Positions 45,133 through 53,030 of a DNA stretch of 64,000 nucleotides are shown one piece after another (within the stretch, counting starts at the first letter, position 1; each line of letters begins with the position of its first letter). This DNA is from Chitinophaga parva (GTDB lineage: Bacteria > Bacteroidota > Bacteroidia > Chitinophagales > Chitinophagaceae), in the NCBI RefSeq assembly GCF_003071345.1, contig NZ_QCYK01000001.1, positions 1,922,001 through 1,986,000 on the forward strand, read 5' to 3'. Below the pieces are notes generated by a model, which had not been told where the DNA came from, did no database searches, and saw nothing but the letters and a program-made list of their open reading frames with translations. A program made the position numbers and the translations under genes.

Positions 45133-45140
45133 AGAAAAAC

Positions 45141-45174
45141 AGGTACTTAATACCTAATACACAGTACCTAATAC
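45141..45174. repeat. Short direct and inverted repeat before the nitrate reductase gene
   Basis: The decamer TACCTAATAC occurs at 45151-45160 and again at 45165-45174 (14-bp period), and AGGTACT at 45141-45147 pairs with AGTACCT at 45163-45169 as an inverted repeat. The run ends 7 bp before the ATG at 45182, so a hairpin here could affect translation of the reductase. No function is known to me. Confidence 0.5.
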
Positions 45175-45181
45175 GATTTTT

Positions 45182-48100
45182 ATGGCAGGAGCAGTTAAAA
45201 CCACCTGTTGCTATTGCGGCATAGGCTGCGGCATCGTGGTGCAGGAAGACCGCAATGGTCAGTTGAAAGTGGAAGGGGATAAGGACTACCCCGTGAATAA
45301 AGGCATGCTCTGTTCCAAGGGCATGAACCTGCACTACACCGTGATGGACAGCAGTGACCGTCTCCTGTATCCTGAAATGCGTGCCAACAGATACCAGCCA
45401 CGGAAGCGGGTTTCCTGGGACGATGCCCTGGCCCGTACCGCCGCCGTATTCAAGACGCTCATTGATAAATACGGCCCGGACTCCGTGGCTTTTTACGCCT
45501 CCGGCCAATGTCTTACAGAGGAATATTACGTGGTCAATAAACTCATCAAAGGGTTCATTGGCAGCAACAATATCGATACCAATTCAAGGCTCTGCATGAG
45601 CAGTGCAGTAACCGGGTATAAAATGTCGCTGGGAGAAGATGCGGTACCAGTGTGCTATGATGATATAGAACTGGCAGACTGCATCCTGGTGGCGGGTGCC
45701 AACCCGGCCTGGTGCCATCCCATTCTGTGGAGAAGGGTGGAAGCCGCAAAGGCTGCCAACCCGCAACTACAGCTCATTGTGAGCGATCCGCGCATTACGC
45801 AGAGTAGTGCCCTGGCCGATGTGCACCTGCAGGTGATGCCGGGCACAGATATCGTGCTGCACCATGCCATAGGCCGCGTGCTGATAGAACAAGGAAAGGC
45901 GGATCACGATTTTATAAAACAACATACCAGCGGTTTTGCCGCCTACCGGGAAACGGTGATGCAACGCAGCATTGAAGAAGCAGCGGAGATCTGCGGCGTA
46001 CCGGCAGCCCTCATCATTAAAGCGGCGGGCATGATAGGCCGGGCCCGTGGTTTTCTCAGCATGTGGACCATGGGGCTGAACCAGAGTGTGAAAGGCGTTC
46101 ATAAAAATCTCAGCTTGATCAACCTGCACCTGATCACCGGTCAAATCGGAAAACCAGGCGCCGGCCCGCTTTCCCTCACCGGGCAGCCCAATGCCATGGG
46201 CGGGCGGGAAGTGGGCGGGCTGTCTAATTTATTGCCGGCCCACCGCAGCCTGGAGAATCCTGCCCACCGCAAAGTAGTGCAGGATTTCTGGGGGGGTGGT
46301 GCCATACCGGAAAAGCCCGGGCTTACTGCCACGGAGATGTTTGAAGCCCTGGAAAGCGGCCAGCTCAAAGCCATCTGGATCATGTGTACCAACCCGCTGG
46401 TAAGCCTGCCGGATGCAAAGCGCGCAGAAGCTGCGCTGCGCAATGCAAAGTTTGTAGTAGTGCAGGAGATCTCCCATAAGCCGGAAACGCTGGCCTATGC
46501 AGACGTAATACTGCCCGCGGCGGGGTGGATAGAAAAAGAAGGTACGATGACCAACGCGGAACGCCGCATCAGTTACCTGGATAAGCTGCGGCCCGCACCG
46601 GGAGAGGCTTTGCCGGATGCAGAGATCATTTGCAGGTTTGCGCAAAAGATGGGTTATCCCGGGTTTGATTATGCCTCACCGGCGGAGATCTATGCAGAGC
46701 ACTGCCAGCTTACCAAGGGTACTAACATTGACATCAGCGGGTTAAGTTATGAAGTGCTGAAGGCACAACGCTCCGTGCAATGGCCTTACACCGGTAGCAG
46801 TACCCAGCGGCTTTTTACAGACCACCGTTTTTATACGCCTTCCACGAAGGCCGTCATCCACAGCTTCCCGGATGAAAATGAATCAGAGGCGCTTTCACCG
46901 GATTTCCCGTTGATCCTTACTACCGGCCGCATCCGCGACCAGTGGCATACGATGAGCAAGACCGGCAAGGTGGGTAAACTGAAACAGCATATCCCCAACG
47001 CTTTCCTGGAGATCCACCCGGACGATGCGGCGGCCCGCAACATAGCGCAGGACGACCTGGTGGTGATCGAGAACAAGCGGGGCAGCGTGCGGGTAAAAGC
47101 ACAACTGACCAGCAACATCAAAAAGGGGGTAGTGTTCCTGCCCATGCACTGGGGCAAAATATTGAACAGTGACCTGCAAAGGGCCAACAACCTCACATCC
47201 AACCTGGTGGACCCGCTTTCCAAACAGCCGGATTTCAAATACAGTGCAGTGGCGGTGAGCCGCTATGAGAAGCCCTTCCAGCGCATCCTGATCATTGGCG
47301 CCGGCGCCGCGGCACATGGATTTGTGCACAGTTACCGTGCCCGGAACAAGCAGGACGAGATCATCATTTTCAGCAAAGAGAATTTTCCTTTCTACAACCG
47401 CGTGATGCTGCCAGACTATATCAGCGGCACCCAGCGCTGGGAGCAGATCGTGAAAATGACAGAAGAGGAGGAAGGGGATATGCATGTGAAGTTGAAGAAA
47501 GGCGTAAGCATCACCCACATAGACCGTGAACAGCAGACCATTACAGACGACCAGGGTGTAGTGCATCCGTACGATGTACTGCTGCTGGGTATGGGCAGCC
47601 GGCCGGCCATGCTTAAAGACACGCCCCCGCTGAAAGGTATTTTTACCATGCGCACCCGCATAGATGCAGACCGGTTCAGGCAACACGTGGACCCTGCAAA
47701 AGGCCGGGTGCTCATCATAGGCGGTGGCCTGCTGGGCATAGAGCTGGCGGCTTCCCTGCGTGAAGTGGGGGTGCAGGCTACCGTGCTGCAACGCAGCTCT
47801 AAACTGATGGACCGGCAACTGGACCTGCTGGGCAGCCAGCTGCTGCACGAAGCGCTTACTGACCGCGGGGTAGAAGTGATCTTTAACGATGAAGTGGCCT
47901 TGTACCAGGGTGCTGCGGCGGTGGAATCTGTACGGCTTAAAAGCGGGCGCCTGCTGGAATGCCAGGCCGTGGTAATGTCCATCGGCACCGTGCCAAACAT
48001 AGAACTGGCGCAGGCTGCAGGGCTTACATGCAAACGGGGCGTGGTGGTAAATGATTACCTCCAGACGTCTGATCCGAATGTGTATGCCATGGGAGAGATC

Positions 48101-48679
48101 GCGGAATTTAAGGGTAGCCTGTATGGTATCACTGCCGCGGCAGAGCAGCAGGCCGACGTGATAGCCCGTTACCTGGCAGGAGATGTGTCGGCAGTGTACA
48201 ACGGCACGGTAGGTATGAATATTTTGAAGATACACGGCTTTGACCTTTGTTCCCTGGGCGTGATAGAACCGCCTAAGGACGCGGGTTACGAGGAAGTGAT
48301 CTTCACAGACCGCTCGCAGCAGTATTATAAAAAATGCATTGTGTTCCAGGACAAACTGGTGGGCGCTATCCTTATTGGCGATAAATCAGAGTTCCAGGAG
48401 TTTAAGGATTTGATACAACAACAAACAGAATTATCAGAAAAGCGGCTTTCCCTGTTGCGCTCCGGCAAGAAAACAGAACCGGTGCAGGGAAAGCTGGTAT
48501 GTTCCTGTGGGAATGTGGGCGAAGGCAATATCTGTAGTAAGATCGCATCGGGGGTTACGACATTATCTGCCCTCTTTACTGCGTCCGGCGCGGGCCTGGG
48601 CTGTGGCAGCTGCAAGTCGGAAGTGAAGGCCATCCTGGAGCGGGAGCTGGAAAAGCAGGCTACGCCGGCATTGGTATAA
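45182..48679 (+). CDS. Assimilatory nitrate reductase fused to NAD(P)H:FAD and [2Fe-2S] modules
   Basis: This is an 1165-residue protein with three parts. Residues 1-690 form a molybdopterin oxidoreductase of the NasA/NapA type. C9, C12, C16 and C44 bind a [4Fe-4S] cluster, and C138 in SRLCMSSAV is the probable Mo ligand of nitrate reductases. Residues about 700-1090 are a pyridine-nucleotide:FAD oxidoreductase (ILIIGAGAAAHGFVHSY and VLIIGGGLLGIELAASL), similar to the front of NirB. Residues 1104-1155 are a BFD-like [2Fe-2S] segment (CSCGNVGEGNICSKI ending GLGCGSCKSEV). Together these would pass electrons from NAD(P)H to nitrate without separate subunits. Most characterised assimilatory reductases keep these functions on separate proteins (nasC-type). 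It ends 10 bp before a rubredoxin-tailed protein gene. Confidence 0.92.
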   Translation: MAGAVKTTCCYCGIGCGIVVQEDRNGQLKVEGDKDYPVNKGMLCSKGMNLHYTVMDSSDRLLYPEMRANRYQPRKRVSWDDALARTAAVFKTLIDKYGPDSVAFYASGQCLTEEYYVVNKLIKGFIGSNNIDTNSRLCMSSAVTGYKMSLGEDAVPVCYDDIELADCILVAGANPAWCHPILWRRVEAAKAANPQLQLIVSDPRITQSSALADVHLQVMPGTDIVLHHAIGRVLIEQGKADHDFIKQHTSGFAAYRETVMQRSIEEAAEICGVPAALIIKAAGMIGRARGFLSMWTMGLNQSVKGVHKNLSLINLHLITGQIGKPGAGPLSLTGQPNAMGGREVGGLSNLLPAHRSLENPAHRKVVQDFWGGGAIPEKPGLTATEMFEALESGQLKAIWIMCTNPLVSLPDAKRAEAALRNAKFVVVQEISHKPETLAYADVILPAAGWIEKEGTMTNAERRISYLDKLRPAPGEALPDAEIICRFAQKMGYPGFDYASPAEIYAEHCQLTKGTNIDISGLSYEVLKAQRSVQWPYTGSSTQRLFTDHRFYTPSTKAVIHSFPDENESEALSPDFPLILTTGRIRDQWHTMSKTGKVGKLKQHIPNAFLEIHPDDAAARNIAQDDLVVIENKRGSVRVKAQLTSNIKKGVVFLPMHWGKILNSDLQRANNLTSNLVDPLSKQPDFKYSAVAVSRYEKPFQRILIIGAGAAAHGFVHSYRARNKQDEIIIFSKENFPFYNRVMLPDYISGTQRWEQIVKMTEEEEGDMHVKLKKGVSITHIDREQQTITDDQGVVHPYDVLLLGMGSRPAMLKDTPPLKGIFTMRTRIDADRFRQHVDPAKGRVLIIGGGLLGIELAASLREVGVQATVLQRSSKLMDRQLDLLGSQLLHEALTDRGVEVIFNDEVALYQGAAAVESVRLKSGRLLECQAVVMSIGTVPNIELAQAAGLTCKRGVVVNDYLQTSDPNVYAMGEIAEFKGSLYGITAAAEQQADVIARYLAGDVSAVYNGTVGMNILKIHGFDLCSLGVIEPPKDAGYEEVIFTDRSQQYYKKCIVFQDKLVGAILIGDKSEFQEFKDLIQQQTELSEKRLSLLRSGKKTEPVQGKLVCSCGNVGEGNICSKIASGVTTLSALFTASGAGLGCGSCKSEVKAILERELEKQATPALV

Positions 48680-48689
48680 AACATTGTGT

Positions 48690-50135
48690 ATGAGAAAAGG
48701 CATTCCTGTTACGATCAATTTTACCGGCGGCATCGTGTCACCGGGTATGTTGCTGCGCGTGCTGGAACTGGCAGCGGCCGCGCAGGTAAAGGAAGTGCGT
48801 TTCAGCCTGCGCCAGCAAATGCAGCTGCAGGTGCCGGAGAAACATTTCAAAAATTTCCAGCAGGGCTGCAATGCACAGCACGTATCCTTTCAGCAGGGGC
48901 GGAAGCCATTGCCCAACATCACTTCCACCTATCCCGCGGCCGGCATTATGCTGGCGGACAGCTGGCTTACGGAAGGGGCTTACAAGGATATTTTCGATAC
49001 GTTCCAGTTCACGCCCCGGTTGAAGATCAACCTGTGCGACCGGGACCAGACTTTTGTGCCTTATTTTACCAGTCATATTAACTGGATCGCATCTGCCCAC
49101 ACCCATTACTGGCACCTGGCATTGCGCTTCCCGGAAACGGCTACGGTATACCACTGGCCGGAGCTGGTGTACAGCAGCGATGTGGCGCCGGTATCGCAGG
49201 TGCTGGAAGACTTTATGCTAAAGGGTTTCATGGAGATCAGCGCATTGCGCGAAGCCGTAAAATGGGTATCACCTTACATCGGGCGGGCCATTACTACGCC
49301 GCTTACCTTGCCGGCTTTCCAGTTGCCCTACTATGAAGGATTCAATAAGCAAAAAGACCAGCAATACTGGCTGGGCATTTACCGCCGCGATGAAACGTTT
49401 CCCGTCAGCTTTTTGAAGGATTGCTGCAATGCCTGCCGGGAAACAAACGTGGGTGAATTGTATCTCACCACCTGGAAATCGCTGGTGGTACGTAACATAG
49501 CGCCGGCCCACCGCCCGCTCTGGGACTACATCCTGGGCAAGCACCGGGTGAATGTGCGGCATGCCGCCAATGAGCTGAACTGGATCGTGGAAGATGAAGA
49601 TGACCTGGTGATCAAGCGGGCCATCATCCGGCATTTTGACCGGGAAGATGTGCGCACCTACGGGCTTTGTTTCAATGTGCGGCTGAAGCGGAGCACCGCC
49701 CTGTTTGGCTCCGTGATCATCCGCCTGCGCGGCAGCCATGCCACGTCGCGCCTGCGCTCCATGGACCGGTTTGATATTTATTATGCAAAGGATTTTAATC
49801 CCAATGCCAGTGAATGGCTGCTGTACCGGGAGCAGGTCATGAAAGAGCACCTGGGGGTGTACCTGGTATCGCTCTGCAAGGAATTTTATGACCATATCAG
49901 CCGCCAGGATGTGCTGCAGCAATACCAGGTGGCCAATGCGGCGCCCGTGGTGGAGGAGGTGGCGCCGCCTGCATTGCACCAGTGCGGGGCTTGCCTTACC
50001 GTGTATGATCCCGCAGTAGGAGATCCGGGTGCGCAGGTGCCGGCCGGCACTGCATTTGAAGCCCTGCCCGCAGATTATGTATGCAACCTTTGCGAGGAGC
50101 CGGTAACGGGGTTTGTGCCATTGCAAGGACGATGA
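48690..50135 (+). CDS. Rubredoxin-tailed protein with sulfite/nitrite-reductase-like body
   Basis: This is a 481-residue soluble protein. The ATG at 48690 is preferred over the TTG at 48684. The last 50 residues are a rubredoxin domain with C432-x2-C435 and C465-x2-C468 and the typical GDPG and DY.C.LC pattern (here CNLCEEP instead of CPLCG). Residues 1-430 resemble the ferredoxin-like half-domains of nitrite/sulfite reductases (EVRFSLRQQMQLQVPEKHF), but the siroheme-[4Fe-4S] ligands (C-x5-C and C-x3-C) are missing; the only cysteine group is C245, C246 and C249. The gene is 10 bp after the nitrate reductase stop, so the pair is probably co-translated. I suggest it feeds electrons to, or helps assemble, the nitrate reductase; the function is not established by sequence. 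Confidence 0.7.
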   Translation: MRKGIPVTINFTGGIVSPGMLLRVLELAAAAQVKEVRFSLRQQMQLQVPEKHFKNFQQGCNAQHVSFQQGRKPLPNITSTYPAAGIMLADSWLTEGAYKDIFDTFQFTPRLKINLCDRDQTFVPYFTSHINWIASAHTHYWHLALRFPETATVYHWPELVYSSDVAPVSQVLEDFMLKGFMEISALREAVKWVSPYIGRAITTPLTLPAFQLPYYEGFNKQKDQQYWLGIYRRDETFPVSFLKDCCNACRETNVGELYLTTWKSLVVRNIAPAHRPLWDYILGKHRVNVRHAANELNWIVEDEDDLVIKRAIIRHFDREDVRTYGLCFNVRLKRSTALFGSVIIRLRGSHATSRLRSMDRFDIYYAKDFNPNASEWLLYREQVMKEHLGVYLVSLCKEFYDHISRQDVLQQYQVANAAPVVEEVAPPALHQCGACLTVYDPAVGDPGAQVPAGTAFEALPADYVCNLCEEPVTGFVPLQGR

Positions 50136-50194
50136 AATCCCCAACGCACGTCCATCTCTTAAAAATCAGCTTAAATTCAAACTAATAATCCCCG

Positions 50195-50310
50195 CCGCCT
50201 GGTTCCCCACTGTGCCCGGGTACAGGCCCGGATCACCATGCTCACTCCCGGGCCGCCTGGCTCCCCACTATGCCCAAGTACAGGCCCGGGTAGCCATGCT
50301 CACCCCCCCC
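50195..50310. repeat. Imperfect tandem repeat, 58-bp unit, two copies
   Basis: Two head-to-tail units (50195-50252 and 50253-50310) share 47 of 58 positions. Each contains a CAGGCCCGG stretch, with the GCCCGGGTACAGGCCCGG self-complementary form in the first, and the second ends in a run of C followed by GGGG. The repeat fills most of the 217 bp between the rubredoxin-tailed gene and the MarR gene. It has coding-like frames but no family similarity, and may form a hairpin-rich, terminator-like or intergenic-repeat element. Confidence 0.8.
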
Positions 50311-50352
50311 GGGGACGCCGTGCACTGGGAAAACGTAAATTTGCAGTAGCAC

Positions 50353-50806
50353 ATGGCAGCAGGGAATTTGGCCCAACTGGCCCGGGAACTGGCCCTATCC
50401 ATGGCAGAACAAAGAACTTTTTGCGGCAGCAGATCCAGCTGAAAATAAAGGAACAGGATTTGAACATTACTTTCGAGCTGCTGGAGGTGATCTTTTACCT
50501 GTCCCGCAATGACGGGGCCAACCAGCAGGAAATTGCGGATGTCCTGATCAAAGACAAATCCGGCATGACCTACCTGGCAGACAACCTGGTGAAGCGCGGC
50601 ATGGCGATGCGCCAGGAAGATGAACAGGACCGCCGCAACAAGCGGATATTCTTAACTGTAGCAGGAAAGTCGTTAATGGACAACCTGGATCCCTGGTTAA
50701 TTGAACGGTATGAAAAAGCCACGGAAGAGGCATCCGTGCAGCGGACATTGAGAAAGCCATTGCGCTGGTGCAGCGCATGAACCATAAACTCAAGGAGTCG
50801 TTATGA
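50353..50806 (+). pseudogene. MarR-family regulator disrupted by two frameshifts
   Basis: Joined across two one-base losses, this reads as a normal 151-residue MarR protein. Frame 1 from the ATG at 50353 gives MAAGNLAQLARELALSMAEQ. After AAA at 50411-50413 the frame shifts and continues KNFLRQQIQLKIKEQDLNIT through the winged-helix core (QQEIADVLIKDKSGMTYLAD, DEQDRRNKRIFLTVAG). Near 50740-50743 (GG) it shifts again into DIEKAIALVQRMNHKLKESL and stops at 50804-50806, overlapping the next ATG by 4 bp. Each shift is repaired by adding one base to a homopolymer (AAA to AAAA, GG to GGG). Either the gene is decayed or the assembly has two homopolymer errors. The repressor probably controlled the adjacent universal stress protein gene. 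Confidence 0.85.
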
Positions 50807-51651
50807 AAACGTTACTGATACCCGTTGACTTCACCGCTACCACGGACAATGCCGTGACCTTTGGCGCCGCCTGGGCCAAACGCTATGAGTACGAACGCAT
50901 CATCCTGCTGAAAACTTTCTACGACAATGTGTTCGATAACATCGTGGTGTCTGCCGAATATGCGCCGGTAAACCAGGAATACCGCCAGCAGGAGCGGCGG
51001 GATGCCCGGGAAAAACTGGACCAGCTTTGCCACCAGCTGGTCACCCAGGCCGGCCCGGATGTAAAGGTGTGTACCGCCCAGAGCGAGGCCCCTTTGCTGC
51101 GCGCCATCCTGGAACTGGTGCAGCAAGAAAAACCGGAGCTTATTATCATCGGCAGCGACGATCATGACCAGGTAAGTGGCAGCACCATTGCCGGTAGTGT
51201 GATCAGCATTGCCAAAACCAGCCCGGTGCGCGTGCTGATAGTGCCGGCCAGCTACCGTTACCGCCCGGTGCAAACCGCCCTGGTGCCCTACAATTACAAC
51301 GCCCTGCATCATCTCTCCAAACTCAATGCCCTGGCGGTTTCCCCATTGTGGCACCACGTAAACCTGATGGTGCTCAACATTGACCCCAAAGGCCGCTACC
51401 AGGAGCCGGATGCATCTTTCTACGAAACCGAAGCCGCTTTGCGTAATTACCTGCACCACTATAATTTTTCCCTGCATTACCGCAATGACCGGAATATTAT
51501 CCAGGGCATCATGGCCTTTACGGAAGATCACGATGTGCAGCTCATCATTGCCATGCCGGGCAAGTACAGCTTCCTGTATTCATTGACCCACAAAAGCATC
51601 TCAGAAGGCATTTACCGCAACACGCGGGTGCCGGTGCTCATTCTTAAATAA
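50803..51651 (+). CDS. Universal stress protein, two UspA domains
   Basis: This is a 282-residue protein with tandem UspA-fold domains. The first (about 1-145) has KTLLIPVDFTATTDNAVTFG and the ATP-loop region IIIGSDDHDQVSGSTIAGSV leading to SPVRVLIVP. The second (about 150-282) is diverged and ends in TRVPVLILK. Usp proteins are induced in many stresses, and tandem members often bind ATP. The start overlaps the repaired stop of the MarR gene (ATGA), a strong sign that the two formed an operon. Confidence 0.9.
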   Translation: MKTLLIPVDFTATTDNAVTFGAAWAKRYEYERIILLKTFYDNVFDNIVVSAEYAPVNQEYRQQERRDAREKLDQLCHQLVTQAGPDVKVCTAQSEAPLLRAILELVQQEKPELIIIGSDDHDQVSGSTIAGSVISIAKTSPVRVLIVPASYRYRPVQTALVPYNYNALHHLSKLNALAVSPLWHHVNLMVLNIDPKGRYQEPDASFYETEAALRNYLHHYNFSLHYRNDRNIIQGIMAFTEDHDVQLIIAMPGKYSFLYSLTHKSISEGIYRNTRVPVLILK

Positions 51652-51665
51652 AAGGCAATAATGAC

Positions 51666-52625
51666 TTAGCTGGTGAAGGAGTTGTACGCGGTGATCATGC
51701 TTTCGTAATCATTGTCCAGGTCTTCCAGCTGGCTGTCTGTGAGCTTGCCGGCATCGCCAGCGTCGCGCATGATCTTTTTGGCGCGCAGCAGGAAGTCGTG
51801 GTACTTGTCATAGAAATTTTTGTACTGGGAATCCTTGTCTGCTTTTTTCACGTTGTCGCTGTTGGCGGCGGCGTGGGCGGTCTGTGCCTGTTCCAGGCTG
51901 CTGTAGCCGGTTTGGGCGGAATCTGCAAAGGTTTTGTAATCATCCGCATGCTGGCCCATGCCAGACACAAATGCTTTTACAGCGGCCATATCAGCTTTCA
52001 TGTCGTGGATGGGCTGGCGCAGGGGGCTGTCTTTCAGGGCCACGGCTTCTGCCGCATCGGCCACTGTGTTGATGCGCTTCATCACCGCTGTTTTTTCATC
52101 GATCATGATGCCGGCGTAATTGCGGATGGAATCCAGCAGGGCCAGGCCTTTCACGCTTTTGTCGTCTTTATAGTCCTCTGCCTTCAGGTAGTCTGCTTCT
52201 TCCTTGCGGAATGTTTCCAGCTTGCCGGATGCCTCAGTGTAGGCCGCCATGTGGGCTTTAAAGAAAGCCTGGTCTTCCTTTGCGAGGGCGCTGGAAGGAT
52301 GGGCAGGATCGTTCTTGTCGTTGAATGCTTTGATCCTGGGCATGGAAAAAGGAGTGGAGATGCTGAGGAAAGCAAAGCGGTCACCCGGGTTGTGCAGGGC
52401 TTTGTCTACCTGCGTTACGTAGCGCGACATCTGGTCCAGGTAGTCCATGTCATGATTGAGCAGGTCTACCACGGAGTTGGTGTAGCCAATGATCGCATTG
52501 GCGTCGTTCTCGGAAGAACTGGCATAGGCAGTGGAGTCAGTTCCCTTGCCGGTACCGGTAAGGTTGTTACAGGAGGTGGCCATCATGGCTACGCTGCAAG
52601 CCATCAGTACAAAAGCGTTTTTCAT
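51666..52625 (-). CDS. DUF3829 (YiiG-like) lipoprotein
   Basis: This is a 319-residue lipoprotein with a signal peptide and cysteine in ATSCNNL. The mature protein is almost entirely helical, with the DUF3829 pattern NAIIGYTNSVVDLLNHDMDY at the start and ESMITAYNSFTS at the very end. The family is of unknown function, often in the outer-membrane lipoprotein pool. It faces the universal stress protein convergently and stands alone. Confidence 0.82.
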   Translation of the reverse strand: MKNAFVLMACSVAMMATSCNNLTGTGKGTDSTAYASSSENDANAIIGYTNSVVDLLNHDMDYLDQMSRYVTQVDKALHNPGDRFAFLSISTPFSMPRIKAFNDKNDPAHPSSALAKEDQAFFKAHMAAYTEASGKLETFRKEEADYLKAEDYKDDKSVKGLALLDSIRNYAGIMIDEKTAVMKRINTVADAAEAVALKDSPLRQPIHDMKADMAAVKAFVSGMGQHADDYKTFADSAQTGYSSLEQAQTAHAAANSDNVKKADKDSQYKNFYDKYHDFLLRAKKIMRDAGDAGKLTDSQLEDLDNDYESMITAYNSFTS

Positions 52626-52754
52626 GGGTTTGAAATGGTTTGGAGGTTACGGTTCAGGTACAAAAAAAGATCAGGGGGTAATGCATGTTGCACAATTTCC
52701 TTTCGGGTCCAAAAATAAGGGTTCTTAACTAATTCTGCACCGTACAGGGCGCAA

Positions 52755-52789
52755 TAAAAAAGCCCGCGGAAGTTTTCCACGGGCTGTGA
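52755..52789 (-). terminator. Rho-independent terminator after the siderophore operon
   Basis: Read on the minus strand, a stem of AGCCCGTGG and CCGCGGGCT (one G-U pair) with a short loop is followed by six T. It lies 65 bp after the stop of the small membrane protein gene at 52854 and closes the minus-strand siderophore operon. Confidence 0.85.
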
Positions 52790-52853
52790 TTAGCGCCTGG
52801 TCCATCTTATGGCCTACACCCTCCAAGGCGGGCCGTGCAGACATCCCAGGACT

Positions 52854-53030
52854 TTATGATTTACGGCGCAGGACTTTCCAGCAGATAATGAATAGCGGAA
52901 CAATAAGTGCCGTGCATCCAAATGCCTTCCAGGCGCCGTTGCCCAGCAGCGCTGCCAGCAGGCCAAAACCGCTGAGGATACCCAGCAGGAGCGGCGTGCG
53001 CCATACTTTTACCACGTTTGCTTTAGCCAT
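52854..53030 (-). CDS. Small membrane protein, 58 residues
   Basis: This short frame reads MAKANVVKVWRTPLLLGILS at the start, has two hydrophobic segments (about residues 13-30 and 36-52), and ends KVLRRKS. Its start overlaps the PepSY gene stop by 8 bp, and the operon terminator follows 65 bp after its stop, so it is likely a real, co-transcribed gene. I do not recognise a family. Its position after a PepSY protein and a siderophore receptor suggests an accessory inner-membrane role in iron uptake. Confidence 0.7.
   Translation of the reverse strand: MAKANVVKVWRTPLLLGILSGFGLLAALLGNGAWKAFGCTALIVPLFIICWKVLRRKS

Noticed and set aside
46895..48235. 446-residue minus-strand open frame inside the nitrate reductase gene
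   Set aside because: It is antisense to a well-supported gene and shows no domain or motif; long antisense frames are common in this GC-rich coding strand.
39483..50135. Respiratory (NarGHI/NapAB) or denitrification pathway
   Set aside because: No narG/H/I, nap, nirK, nirS or nrf genes are present; NirBD with a cytoplasmic single-chain reductase without signal peptide fits assimilation.
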